NCBI RefSeq assembly: GCF_963259705.1
Contig: NC_081841.1
Span: 88,735,063 to 88,799,062 of the forward strand
Length of the DNA: 64,000 nucleotides
Source: Myotis daubentonii
Lineage: Eukaryota > Chordata > Mammalia > Chiroptera > Vespertilionidae
Direction of reading: 5' to 3'
The notes beneath the pieces are model-generated. The model saw only the letters and a list, made by a program, of their open reading frames with translations. It was not told where the DNA came from and did not search any database. The position numbers and the translations under genes are program-made. This document shows, in pieces, positions 45,638 through 56,036 of this stretch (the first letter of the stretch is position 1; each line of letters opens with the position of its first letter).

Positions 45638-45850
45638 TCTAGCCAGTGTGGCTCAGTGGTTGAGTGTCAACCCATGCACTAGGCGGTCACTGGTTTGATT
45701 CCCAGTTAGGGTGAATGCCTACGTTGTGGGTTTGATCGCAGTAGGGGGCATGCAGGAGGCAGCCAATTGATGTTTCCTCTCATTGATGTTTCTATCTCTC
45801 TCCCTTCATTTTCCTCTAAAAATCAATAAAAACATTTTTTTAAAGAAAAG
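45638..45850 (+). mobile_element. Ves SINE
   Basis: Forward copy: ctagccagtgtggctcagtg, gtttgattcccagttagggt, ggaggcagccaattgatgtt and an A-rich tail; gtagcttg on both sides is a likely target duplication. Confidence 0.9.
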
Positions 45851-46190
45851 TAGCTTGAGGGTAAACATAAAAATAAAAATATTTTTAAAATATTTTAGTT
45901 TATTGAAACTAATAATGCTCCTTTTTTAGCTTAGTCCAGTGACGAATGAAATAGTCATTGACAAACCTTGCTGGCAGCGTAATTGGCTCACTCTCAGTGA
46001 AACCATAGCATGAAAGCAGAGAGGGCGAGTAGGGGCTCAGGCCCAATAACCTAGCAGTGGAGATGGATCCCATTAGGCCACTTTTTGACACCTCTAGCTA
46101 CTCCACTATTTTGGAGCTTGGATGTTTCATTCTAGCCAGTTTCTATTTTATTTGCCTGCTTCTTGTTTTCTTTTACATTTCTTTCTTCTT

Positions 46191-46276
46191 GCACACACAC
46201 ACACACACACACACATACACACACACACACACCAAAACAAACAAACAAATAAATAAATTAATTAATTAATTAATTA
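46191..46276. repeat. (AC)n followed by (AAAT)n/(AATT)n microsatellites
   Basis: About twenty ac units with one at interruption, then aaac, aaat and aatt tetranucleotides up to the A-rich stretch. Confidence 0.95.
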
Positions 46277-46329
46277 AATAAAAAAACACCTCTTATTTCT
46301 TTTAAAAATTCTGTTAATATTGTAAGACC

Positions 46330-46552
46330 CACGCCGAAACCGGTTTGGCTCAGTGGATAGAGCGTCGGCCTGCGGACTGAAAGGTCCCAGGTTCGATTCC
46401 GGTCAAGGGCATGTACCTGGGTTGCGGGCATATCCCCGGTGGGAGATGTGCAGGAGGCAGCTGATCGATGTTTCTCTCTCATCGGTGCTTCTAACTCTCT
46501 ATCTCTCTCCCTTCCTCTCTGTAAAAAATCAATAAAATATATTTTTTTAAAA
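46330..46552 (+). mobile_element. Ves SINE, young copy with 14-bp target duplication
   Basis: Nearly identical to the copy at 19120: ccgaaaccggtttggctcag, gcgtcggcctgcggactgaa, ggttcgattccggtcaaggg. Flanks aatattgtaagacc at 46316-46329 and 46553-46566 are identical. Confidence 0.95.
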
Positions 46553-46752
46553 AATATTGTAAGACCTTTTTGTTCCATATTTTCTCAATACACTAACTGG
46601 TAGCCTGGTATTTTTCTCCTATTTGGTGCTCCTATCATTCACTACTGATATCATATTGTGTTTATATTGTTGGACACTTCAATAGATTGACTACATAACT
46701 TTATATGTGCTATTATTTTAGTTAACTGTTCCAAAGAGAATCTTTAAATCTT

Positions 46753-46959
46753 GTTTTTAGTATATTTTTTTGATTTCAGAGAGAAAGGGAGAGAGAGATA
46801 GAAACATCAATAATGAGAGGGAATCATTGATGGCTGCCTCCAGCACACCCCACACTGGCGATCAAGCCCTCAACCTGGGCATATGCCCTGACTGGGAGTT
46901 GAGCCATGATCTCTTGGTTCATAGGTTGGCATTCAATTACTGAGCTACACCAGTTAGGT
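46753..46959 (-). mobile_element. Ves SINE with 17-bp target duplication
   Basis: Reverse copy; flanks gagaatctttaaatctt (46736-46752) and gagaatctttaaacctt (46960-46976) differ at one base. Confidence 0.9.
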
Positions 46960-47183
46960 GAGAATCTTTAAACCTTAAGAAAAATAAAATCTATGCTTCC
47001 TTTTAAAGAACTGTATATTTTCTCCTAGTGGATAAATGCTTATTGCCTTTCTCATCTTGGCTGTCACAAAGTTGCTAACTACATTTTGTCTTCATGTATA
47101 TGAATTCTATAGTATATTATGATCAGTTTATTTTACTTTAAATTACATCATTTCCCTTGCACATATATTTTTATTATCATATA

Positions 47184-47325
47184 CTAGAGGCCCAATGCAT
47201 GAAATTCGTGCAAGGGGCTCAGGCCCTGCTGCCACAGCGGCCTCCTCTGCCTCGGCCCTTGCAGCCCCTGCTTCTGCGGAAGGTCATCTGGCCTAATTAG
47301 CATATTACAGTTTTATTAGTATAGA
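47184..47325 (-). mobile_element. Short HeliBat Helitron
   Basis: A 142-bp copy: ctagaggcccaatgcatga start after A, hairpin gcatgaa/ttcgtgc, end cagttttattagtataga before T. It keeps only the termini plus a GC-rich remnant, a minimal Helitron; it lies in the same sense as DCN. Confidence 0.88.
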
Positions 47326-47394
47326 TAGCAGCCAGACTATTCTTTTATTTTAATGTGTATTGCTTATTCTTACAACCCCTCAATTATTTTTTTT

Positions 47395-47880
47395 TATAAC
47401 AGTTAAGAGAAGTAAGTGTCCATCAGTAGATGAGTGGATAAAAAAATGGTGGTACATTTACTCAATGGAATACTACAGGCTGTAAAAAAGAAGGAACACA
47501 TACCATTTGCAATATCATGAATGAACCTGGAGATTATTATGCTCAGCAAAATAAGCCAGACAAAGAAAGACAAATACCATATGATCTAACTTATACGTGG
47601 AATATAATGAACAAAATAAACTGATTACCAAAATAAAACCAGAGGCATGGATACATGGAACAGAATGACAGTGGTCAGAGGGGAAAGGAGTTGTGGGGAC
47701 TGGATGAATGAATGTGTAGAGATTAGCCAAAGAACATATCACCATAGCCCATGTACACAGACAACAGTGTGGTGATGGTCAAAGGCAGGGGTGAAAGGGG
47801 TTGAGTAGAGGTGGGTAAAGAGTGGGAGGGAAATGGGGGGCATCTACAATAGTGTCAACAATTAAAAAAGAAAGAAAGTT
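47395..47880 (+). mobile_element. L1 LINE 3' end
   Basis: Order ggatgagtgg-type ORF2 text (gtggataaaaaaatggtggt, actcaatggaatactacagg), catatgatctaacttatacg, purine-rich 3'UTR and A-rich end. Confidence 0.85.
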
Positions 47881-49008
47881 ATTAATGTTAAATTAGAGTG
47901 CTCTACCTTTATATTCCCAAGATTAAGAATGTGTTTCTATGGTATTTATCTCCACAGATGGGTAGCTGATCACTAGGCAATCCTCTACATTATTTGAAAA
48001 TTCTAACTCTTCACATTGTAATTTTAATGTTGAACAAAAATCTGCATTTCTAAAATTCCATTCAGTTGTCAATAGGACAATTTTGGCATCCTGTAGTTGA
48101 AGCAAGAGATTTCATTTTATCTTCTCCAGCATGGTCCTTCAAATGTGTCACTCATGACCTTTTTGCATGCAGTTTAGATATCCACATCTCCACCAATTGT
48201 CCTGTAAACATAACTACTAGATTCTTTATCCTCATGATGATATTTCTTCAGATGCTCTAAGGTTAATGCTCTTCTTGAAATGTCCAGGACCAGACTCAAT
48301 ATTTTAAGAGTGGCTTAGTACAGTAGAGTACAGAGACAATGAGACTTTTAGTCTCTCTTTAGGCATTGAAATCTAGCTTATTAACACTAACCGTGCAATG
48401 ATATTTTGATGGGAAACCACAGGTGGAGAGCTGGACTACTTAATGCATTTTATAGGGATTCTGATGCCCTATGTGAACAGATAGTACATATACTCCTACA
48501 GAAGCCTACCTTAGCAAGGCTTAAACCTGCTTGATTAGGTTGGTTCACTTCTCATTTTTTAATGCACCCTCTCCCAAATACAGTTATATTCATTCTTTGT
48601 CCTTCTTGACCCTTCTCTATGTCCTGGGAGGCTGACCTCTGGTGACTTCATCACCCATATGTCTTTCTACTCTGACCTCCAGTTAGGTTCAATCATAGAA
48701 GACACTGGCAAGAAATCAGGAGATAGGACTATAGCTCCCCACCTTTCTCATGGCTTTGGGACTTCCTAGTTCCTTGAGGCCTTGTGGGCTTGAGTACCTC
48801 ATAATGCCTTGTTGGTTCCCATACCCCTTTGTAAATAGTCATTAGTAAAATCTACTGAAATGCTTTAGAGAATACCATTCTTTTCTGCTGGAATCCTGAC
48901 TGGTAGACTGGATGTGTTGCTGTGTACTAGAGTAGAGGTAAGTGAAAATCATAATAAAAACAAAGTTACAGATAAGAATGCAATATGCATAATCTGAAAT
49001 ACAATGCA

Positions 49009-49010
<2 letters not shown>
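47881..49010. other. DCN intron 3, no feature recognised
   Basis: About 1.1 kb with no named element; possible old LTR-like text near 48600-48900 is not assignable. Confidence 0.4.
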
Positions 49011-49011
<1 letters not shown>

Positions 49012-49086
<75 letters not shown>

Positions 49087-49088
49087 TT
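49012..49088. repeat. (CT)n(AT)n compound microsatellite
   Basis: About twenty ct units run straight into about thirteen at units. Confidence 0.97.
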
Positions 49089-49565
49089 CATATATATATG
49101 GAATTTAGATGGAATTATACTTAATAAATTATACATGATTACCCCTTTTTCTTTGGTGCCAGTCTGCAACCTTACAAAGTTATTTGCACTTTTTATATGA
49201 ACAAAAGACACAATGAAACAAAGAAATAAAATAATACTGAGATCAGTCCATTTTGCTTCACTATTGAAGTACAATATAATTGGAAAGATAAAAATTTTTA
49301 TTTATGAAACATGAGAGAGATTAAGATTTAATGTAGTCTTAAGAAGAAAATACTAAGTATATATGCCATATATCTAAAAAATTGGCTGATTTTTAGGGGT
49401 TAATGATTATGATATGCTCCTCTATCACTTCTAAGGAGAGAATTGAATAAACACTTAGGTGCTTATTTATTACCACATAGCACTCTTGGCCTTACTTAAG
49501 TTTTGTTTTGAAAAATATTTTTAGTCAGATCTTGTTACAACTCAAAAATTTAAAAAAATTCTTAC

Positions 49566-49678
49566 ATGAAGGTCCTTCAGGTTCTTAAAGTCCTCATCTT
49601 TGATTTCAGTTATTTTGTTGTTTTGCAGGTCCAGCAGCGTAGTGTCAGGGGGAAGATCTGTTGGCACTTTGTCTAGAT
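49566..49678 (-). CDS. DCN: Decorin, coding exon 3 (first coding exon in the window)
   Basis: 113 bases: two bases finishing a codon begun in exon 2, then thirty-seven codons ([11 protein letters not shown] to NLKDLH). It covers the start of the leucine-rich repeat array ([14 protein letters not shown]), after the N-terminal cysteine cluster encoded by exon 2. Human reads [31 protein letters not shown]; the bat has KVPTDL and KDEDF. If exon 2 ends in G, as expected, the split codon is GAT (Asp) rather than human Gly. Acceptor atactag/ATCTAG and donor CAT/gtaaga fit GT-AG; exon 3 joins exon 4 in phase 0. Exon 2 is not in the window. Confidence 0.97.
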
Positions 49679-51067
49679 CTAGTATGAGAATAAAAACCAT
49701 TTCAGTCAGAAAAATGGGGCACATTACTTCAGAGTCACAAAGGATGTGTTTACAAGGAAATTACTGTTGCAGTGATAGTTTTACAAGTATCATGTTTTTC
49801 TTTTCTAGGTATTATATCTATTATAGTTTAAAATATCTGCTTTACCTTTTCCAACCAAGTCTGATTTTCTCAGTAACCAGAACACATTATTTTTATGAAT
49901 TACTCTTCTTCATAAAAGAAAAAAAATAATATTTTGTAAAAGTATGGCTCAAATAATTAGTATACAGTATATTATACCTCATTGTTCTTGTTTTAGAAAG
50001 TTATTGTTTTGATAACAATAAGTTTACAAGCTATTTGTAAATCTGTACCCTTCATATACATATCCTGTCAGTAGAGAAAGGCTTTAGCCAAATCATCACG
50101 TAAAGATCCTTTTGATAAACCGAACATGGTCACAGATCTACATTTAAAGTTATATAAATATGCAACCATGTTGTTGCATCAACAACTTGAAAATTTATTC
50201 AAACTTTGGAAGTTCTTTCCATTTCAATTGGAATCCCAAAACCATATCAATTTAGTTGGTGTTTTATGACTGATGGAATTAGAATAAAATGAATTAAAAT
50301 TGTTAGTGTGGCTTGTCCAAAGTTTATTATATGAAGTGCTCCTTTTACACTTTAAATTTTGGTCTAAGTAACTGAGTTATTATTTATAATTTATAAATGT
50401 AAACACATTAACCAAACAAATGTTCTATGGTATTAAAACATATTTATTCAACTAGATGTATAAGGATGAACTGCTTTTCTTCAAAATGAATTGCATTTAA
50501 AATAAATCATCATTTTGAATGTTAATGGAGAAAAATACTAAATTATATATCTGTTTGCCTTTATTCCATTGACTTTGTTTCATATTGATGAAGGAAGTCA
50601 CTCAAAATTTGAGTTTCTACTAACTCAAACTCATGATTTGTTTCTTTATTTTAAAGTTGTATATCAGAAGTCAGAAATATTTCTCAAACATTCCATCATA
50701 TTTGAAATATGAAGTATTGCAAATCATTCTTTCATTCATACAACAATGCTTTATTGAATATCTCCTAGACACCATCAACTTATTAGGCACTGAAGACAGA
50801 ATAGAAACAAGACAAAAATTGTCCACATCATCATGGGAAATATAATTCAATGCACAGTTTTCAATATTTAAAAAGTTACAATGCATATAATAACTGCTAT
50901 GTTGGGAAGAAGATATCCTTCCAATGTTGAATCTCATATAAGTGCATATCAAGGTAGCTACATTTTATCTTCATGTCTTCCATGAAAATTACAGAAAATG
51001 TATCTGAAATCACCTTCTCTGAAAAAAAAGTCTAGTTCCCATTTTAGTGAGCAATAATTATTTTAAA
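49679..51067. other. DCN intron 2, first part; possible L2 fragment near 50720
   Basis: AT-rich intron. The text ttcattcatacaacaatgct ttattgaat-like around 50725-50790 suggests a reversed L2 end, weakly. Confidence 0.4.
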
Positions 51068-51547
51068 CTAGAGGCCCGGTGCATGAATTCATATACCAGT
51101 GGGGTCCCTCTGCATGTCCTGTGGGATCAATTTGAAACCGGCTCTCCAACATCCCCTAGGGGTCCTGGATTGGGAGAGGGTGCATGCCAGGCCGAGGGAC
51201 CCCACCTGATCATTGCATGATCAGGGCCAGGGAGGGACATGGGAGGTTGGCCAGCTGAGGAGGCACCGTGGGAGGGCTTCAGGGTATGTCTGGCTCATCT
51301 CACTCAGTCCCAATTGGCCGGACCCCAGCAGCAAGCTAACCTACTAGTCAGAGTGTCTGCCCCCTGGTGGTAAGTGCACATAATAGCAACTGGTCAACCC
51401 ATTGACTGTCTGCCCCCTGGTGGTCAGTGCATGTCATAGCAAGGGGTTGAGAGGCCTTAGCATATCATTAGCATATCACACTTTAATTGGTTGAATGGCC
51501 GACCAGTCGAGGGGACACTTAGCATATTACGCTTTTATTATATGGGA
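51068..51547 (-). mobile_element. HeliBat Helitron in DCN intron 2
   Basis: Start ctagaggcccggtgcatga after A, end cgcttttattatatggga before T. It holds two direct copies of gtctgccccctggtggt (from 51355 and 51408), each an inverted CTCF-like core. The 3' hairpin is slightly altered (gtgcatgaattcatatac). It is in the same sense as DCN. Confidence 0.88.
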
Positions 51548-51559
51548 TGTGAATATTAA

Positions 51560-51801
51560 CACATTGTATGCGGAAAACGTATTTATATGTTTTACGTATT
51601 TATACATTCTACCAGTGTAGTAGAGCGCGGGACACGTATTAATACGTTTTTTATAGACTAGAGGTAGAATGTGGGTAACGTATAAATACGTAAACTAAAG
51701 TTATCGTAATTTTACTGAATGTTGCCATTTGCGCAAAAAATTAGCAAAAATGGCCTGCGCCACCTGTTAGCGCGCCATAAAAACTACCCGCAAACAATGT
51801 G
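51560..51801. mobile_element. piggyBac-like MITE with TTAA target duplications
   Basis: A 242-bp element flanked by TTAA at 51556-51559 and 51802-51805. Terminal inverted repeats cacattgtatgcgg and ccgcaaacaatgtg match at 13 of 14. It contains several CpG-bearing acgtat/atacgt motifs and an internal inverted arm (attctacc near 51606 against ggtagaat near 51663). TTAA flanks with short inverted ends are the piggyBac signature. No transposase is encoded. The DNA is CpG-rich compared with its surroundings. Confidence 0.88.
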
Positions 51802-51837
51802 TTAAAATGCAGGTGAGATGTGATCAGGTGCATTCAC

Positions 51838-52515
51838 CTTCTGGGACAGCGTGGATGGGCCTAGAGCAGCTGTGGGCAAACTATAGCCCGTTTGAAATGA
51901 ATAAAACTAAAAAAAAAAAAAACAAAAACCCGTACCCTTTTATGTAATGATGTTTACTTTGAATTTATATTAGTTCACACAAACACTCCATCCATGCTTT
52001 TGTTCCGGCCCTCCGGTCCAGTTTAAGAACCTATTGTGGCCCTCGAGTCAAAAAGTTTGCCCACCCCTGGCCTAGAGAGTATTATCCTAAGTGAAATAAG
52101 CCAGTCAGAGAAAGATAAGAACCACATGATTTCACTCATATGTGGAATCTAATGAACAGAATAAACTAGCAAACAAAGTGGAGACAGGCTTATGGATACA
52201 GATAACAGACTGACAGCTGTCAGAGGGGAGGGTGTTTGTGACTGGGTAAGTTGGGTGAAGGGATTAAGCAAAGTAAAAAAAGGAAAGAAAGACTCATGGT
52301 CACAGACAACAGTGTGGTGATTACCAAAGGCCAAGGTGGGTGGCAGGAAGCAATAGAAGAGAAAGCAGGGATAAATGTTGATAGAAGGAGACTTGACTTG
52401 AGGTGGTAACACACAATGCAATATACAGAAGATGCATTATAGAATTGTGGACTTGAAACCTGTATAATTTTATTAACCAATGTCACCCAAAAAATTTGTA
52501 TAAAAATGTAATTTA
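51838..52515 (+). mobile_element. L1 LINE 3' end, split by a hAT
   Basis: Left part ggacagcgtggatgggcctagag at 51845-51866 and right part agtattatcctaagtgaaat onward from 52078 together form a continuous L1 3' end. The 3'UTR follows, with gtgtggtgattaccaaaggc and cttgaaacctgtataatttt, ending near 52515. Confidence 0.85.
51867..52069. mobile_element. Complete hAT MITE with 8-bp TSD inside an L1
   Basis: A 203-bp element with termini cagctgtgggcaaact and agtttgcccacccctg (14 of 16 inverted match). Identical flanks gcctagag occur at 51859-51866 and 52070-52077. The interior (ggccctccggtccagtttaa, tggccctcgagtca) is typical of vespertilionid nhAT elements. Non-autonomous. Confidence 0.92.
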
Positions 52516-53088
52516 AAAAACAAAAAATGCACTGTTTCTAAACATGCATAAATTATACTTCAGTAATTCACAGAAACAGTTCACAGAGAAATAACAATAG
52601 TGTTTTCAGTGACAAACGGCAAACCAACCATCAGAACAGCTGTCTTGTAGAAGGCTTATTTAGCTACACTATGTTGTGATCAGTGCCATTTTCAAAAATG
52701 TCAGTTTGCTTATTTCATGCAATTAGGAGTGGTAGACTTCTGCCAAATCTTTGATAATTAGTGTTCTCCAAACAAGGAGAGGCACATTTCCTTTAATTTG
52801 AAAAGAAGTTACTGCTTACATTTCATCATTACTTCATAGGGGTCTTTGTCAAAGTCTTCATTACCAGTTTGCTTACTTTTATATTTGTTGGACTTAAATT
52901 CTAGTGGCTCTATTAACATTTGTTCAATGCTAAAGTGCTAATAAATTTCAAATGTGAAGAGAAAGAAATGATATATTTGGATGGCTGACAATGATTATAC
53001 TGTTATCCTAGATTTTATAAGAACAGGAAATGCTTGGGGTAGATTAAATACCTTTTTTTCTGATGATTTTGCAGACACACATCTTTTT
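52516..53088. other. DCN intron 2, no feature recognised
   Basis: No named element. Confidence 0.5.
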
Positions 53089-53305
53089 TGAAAAAAAATA
53101 TTTTATTCATTTCGGAGAGGAAGGGAAAGGGAGAGAGAGAGATAGAAACATCAATGATAGAGAATCATCTATCCAATGCCTCCTGTACACCCCCTACTGG
53201 GGATTGAGCCCACAACCCTGGTATGTGCTCTTGACCAGAATTGAACTGGGGACCCTTCAGTCCGCAGGCTGAGGCTGTATACACTGAGCCAAACCAGCTA
53301 GGGCT
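53089..53305 (-). mobile_element. Ves SINE
   Basis: Reverse copy: atattttattcatttcggag, atagaaacatcaatgataga, ccccctactggggattgagc and head ccaaaccagctagggct. Confidence 0.92.
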
Positions 53306-54308
53306 AAAGACATCTTTAGGCTTGTGATTTTGTAATTTAGTTCTTAGAAAGTCATTTTAATTATCAAAATCATAACATTACAATCTTCTTTAAAATACTA
53401 TCAAATTCATATCTCTTTGGGGGATTTCACATATCACTATTTTATTCTTAACATTTATGTAGCTTTACAGTTTATAACAAATAAAAATAAAATATCTTGT
53501 TTACTTCAGAATAATTCAGGGAAATAGGTAAGGCAGTGTGATCATTTCATTATTCCAGATGATTTTTAGAAAGGTTTGATGACATGAACAAGCTCCTGTA
53601 GCTAGGAGTGATAAAATGCAAACCAGAAGACGATTCTGCCACCTTCCAACAGCATGTTTTTTCTGTCCTACCTATGTGTACCCAACAAGAATTGTACTGA
53701 CAGAGACCCAGTAACATGTTGTACATTTAATGACAAGACAGAGTATTGGGGTGTTAACTAGCTTCCTCAACAATTATAGGCGGAGGATAACTGAGAATTT
53801 ATTCCAGTTTGAGTTCTCAGAAGGGGAAGTATCAGCTAATCTATGGTTCCAAAATTCTGATTAGGTCAACTCTATGATGAAGTTCTTATCAGTCTACATC
53901 AAAATCAGAAAAAAGAAAATGAGGCACTCTGGTTAGTTTTAATATAAATTCTCTCAACACAGATACTTACATACACACTCTGCCTTCATTTTAAATATAC
54001 CCTCTATTTATTTTTTAAAAATTTTAATAGCAGATGGAAGCTGGTTGTTATGTTGTTGAATTTGGTTTTGACTTTAATAAAAAATTAACTTGTTCAACAT
54101 CAAAAAACTTTACTTGTCCCATTAACCAGGGAACTGCTGAGCTAGTCCAACAATCTTTTCTCATAGTTAAAAAAGCAAACACCGAATGAAGTAAAATGAC
54201 TTATCCTAGGTACCTCACAGCTAAACTAGACCAAGACCAAGATGGTATGAGTCCTCACTCTAGAACTACCCAATGTGCCTTTTATGCATATAAATATTCT
54301 GCATGATC
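53306..54308. other. DCN intron 2, no feature recognised
   Basis: About 1 kb without a named element. Confidence 0.5.
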
Positions 54309-54418
54309 CTGGTCAGGGGTGGAGGTATTGGTCAGGGCACATACCTACGTCAGAGCGCATGTTGGAGGCAAACAATTGATGCTTCTCTCTCTCCTTTCCT
54401 CTCTCTAAAGTAAAGAAA

Positions 54419-54420
<2 letters not shown>
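54309..54420 (+). mobile_element. Truncated Ves SINE
   Basis: Only the middle and 3' part remain: ggtcagggcacatacctacg, ggaggcaaacaattgatgct and cctttcctctctctaaag, leading into the TA repeat. Confidence 0.65.

Positions 54421-54421
<1 letters not shown>

Positions 54422-54486
<65 letters not shown>
54422..54486. repeat. (TA)n microsatellite
   Basis: About thirty-two uninterrupted ta units at the 3' end of a Ves SINE, where its A-rich tail would be. Confidence 0.97.
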
Positions 54487-54491
<5 letters not shown>

Positions 54492-54962
54492 CTAAGCAAC
54501 CCAGCTAATGATGATCCCCATGTTCCATTCCAAACCCCTTATGTATATGCTGCTGCTTTATTGTACTGTGTTTCAGATTTCTTTCTTTTCTATAAGTTCT
54601 GGATAAGCAAGGACAAATGACTATTTTTCATCAGAGCTTTGACCTTACCGCTTTATGCACAGGAGGCAGTTTTTTGAATGATTAAATTTAAAATCATAAG
54701 TCTTCCCTGATGTCCCATACTGAACAAGTTCAGGCCATGGCCTCAAGGTATTTTCTGCTGTATTTTATTATAATCATCTCTTCACATCTTGCTTTCATGA
54801 GGGTTCCTATGTTTCCTCAGAAGTATTAGGATACAACTGGCTATGATAATCACAATTTTCTTTCTGATTCTTGATTATTCAAGAACATTTTAGAAATAAA
54901 CGCTATTATCAAACATATCATCCCCATTATCTGCACCTGAAAATTGCTCCTCTTACTTTCTT

Positions 54963-55188
54963 TCTTTTTTTTTTTAATATATCTTTATTGATTTCAGAGA
55001 GGAAGGGAGAGGGATAGAGAGTTAGAAACATCAATGTTGAGAGAGAAACATCGATCAGCTGCCTCCAGGACACCCCCTCCTGGGGATGTGCCCACAACTG
55101 AGGTGCATGCCCTTGACCGGAATCGAACCTGGGACCCTTCAGTCCGCAGGCTGATGCTCTATCCACTGAGCCAAACCGGTTAGGGCTG
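54963..55188 (-). mobile_element. Ves SINE, young copy with 13-bp target duplication
   Basis: Reverse copy close to consensus, with head ccaaaccggttagggc. Flanks ctcttactttctt at 54950-54962 and 55189-55201 are identical. Confidence 0.95.
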
Positions 55189-55201
55189 CTCTTACTTTCT
55201 T

Positions 55202-55841
55202 ATGTGTCTTTGATATATTTGTATATATTTGTGAGGAACCTTTTGTCACATGTGTATCTGAATAAGCTTGCCTTTTCTGTCCCACATGGTTGCTTTGAAC
55301 AACATATATTTCTCATATTTCTTGTGAAAGAGATTGATTATAACTTTTGGAGAAAGAAACAGATTCTCAATTTTGGATTATTATTGTCAAGAATAAACAA
55401 ACAAATAAGCAAATAAACAATTATAATCCTGAATCTGATTAAGCCTCAAGATGTAACTCCCAATTTCCAAGACATAAAGAGGTCAAAAGAACATCCTAAC
55501 ATCTGCTAAAGTAATGGATTAAACAAAATCCAAATTTTGTCAACAAAAAAATTACATCAAAAAATGAAGAAATGTAGATGAAACTATAGTTTAAAAGAGA
55601 TGTAGAGCTAGTTAAATAATTGCAATATATGTACTACAGTTGGACTCCAATTCACACAAGTAAACTGTAAAATAAAACATATGGTTTTATGAGATGATCT
55701 GTACTTTGAATAAATATTTGATGATATTAAGAAATTGTTTTTAGTTTTAGATATGAGCTGGTTGTTTTTATTGTGTTAGATATAATTTTTAATATTTCAG
55801 AGAAATATGCTGATATATTTGTTGCTTAAAATGAAATGTTT
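55202..55841. other. DCN intron 2, no feature recognised
   Basis: No named element. Confidence 0.5.
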
Positions 55842-56036
55842 GCCTGGCCAGCATGGCTCAGTGATTGAGCATTGACCTATGAACCAGGAAGTCAAGGTTT
55901 TATTCCCGGTCAAGGCATATGACTGGGTTGTGGGCTCGATCCCCAGTGTAGGGTGTGCAGAAGGCAGCTGATCAATGATTCTCTCTCATCATTGATGATT
56001 CTATTTCTCTCTCTGTCTCCCTTCCTCTCTGAAAGT
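55842..56036 (+). mobile_element. Ves SINE
   Basis: Forward copy: gcctggccagcatggctcag, ttttattcccggtcaaggca, gaaggcagctgatcaatgat and tctccc, then an (AT)-rich tail. Confidence 0.88.

Noticed and set aside
27250..49678. Decorin pseudogene
   Set aside because: All six exons are in frame with canonical splice sites and introns retained, so it is the real gene.
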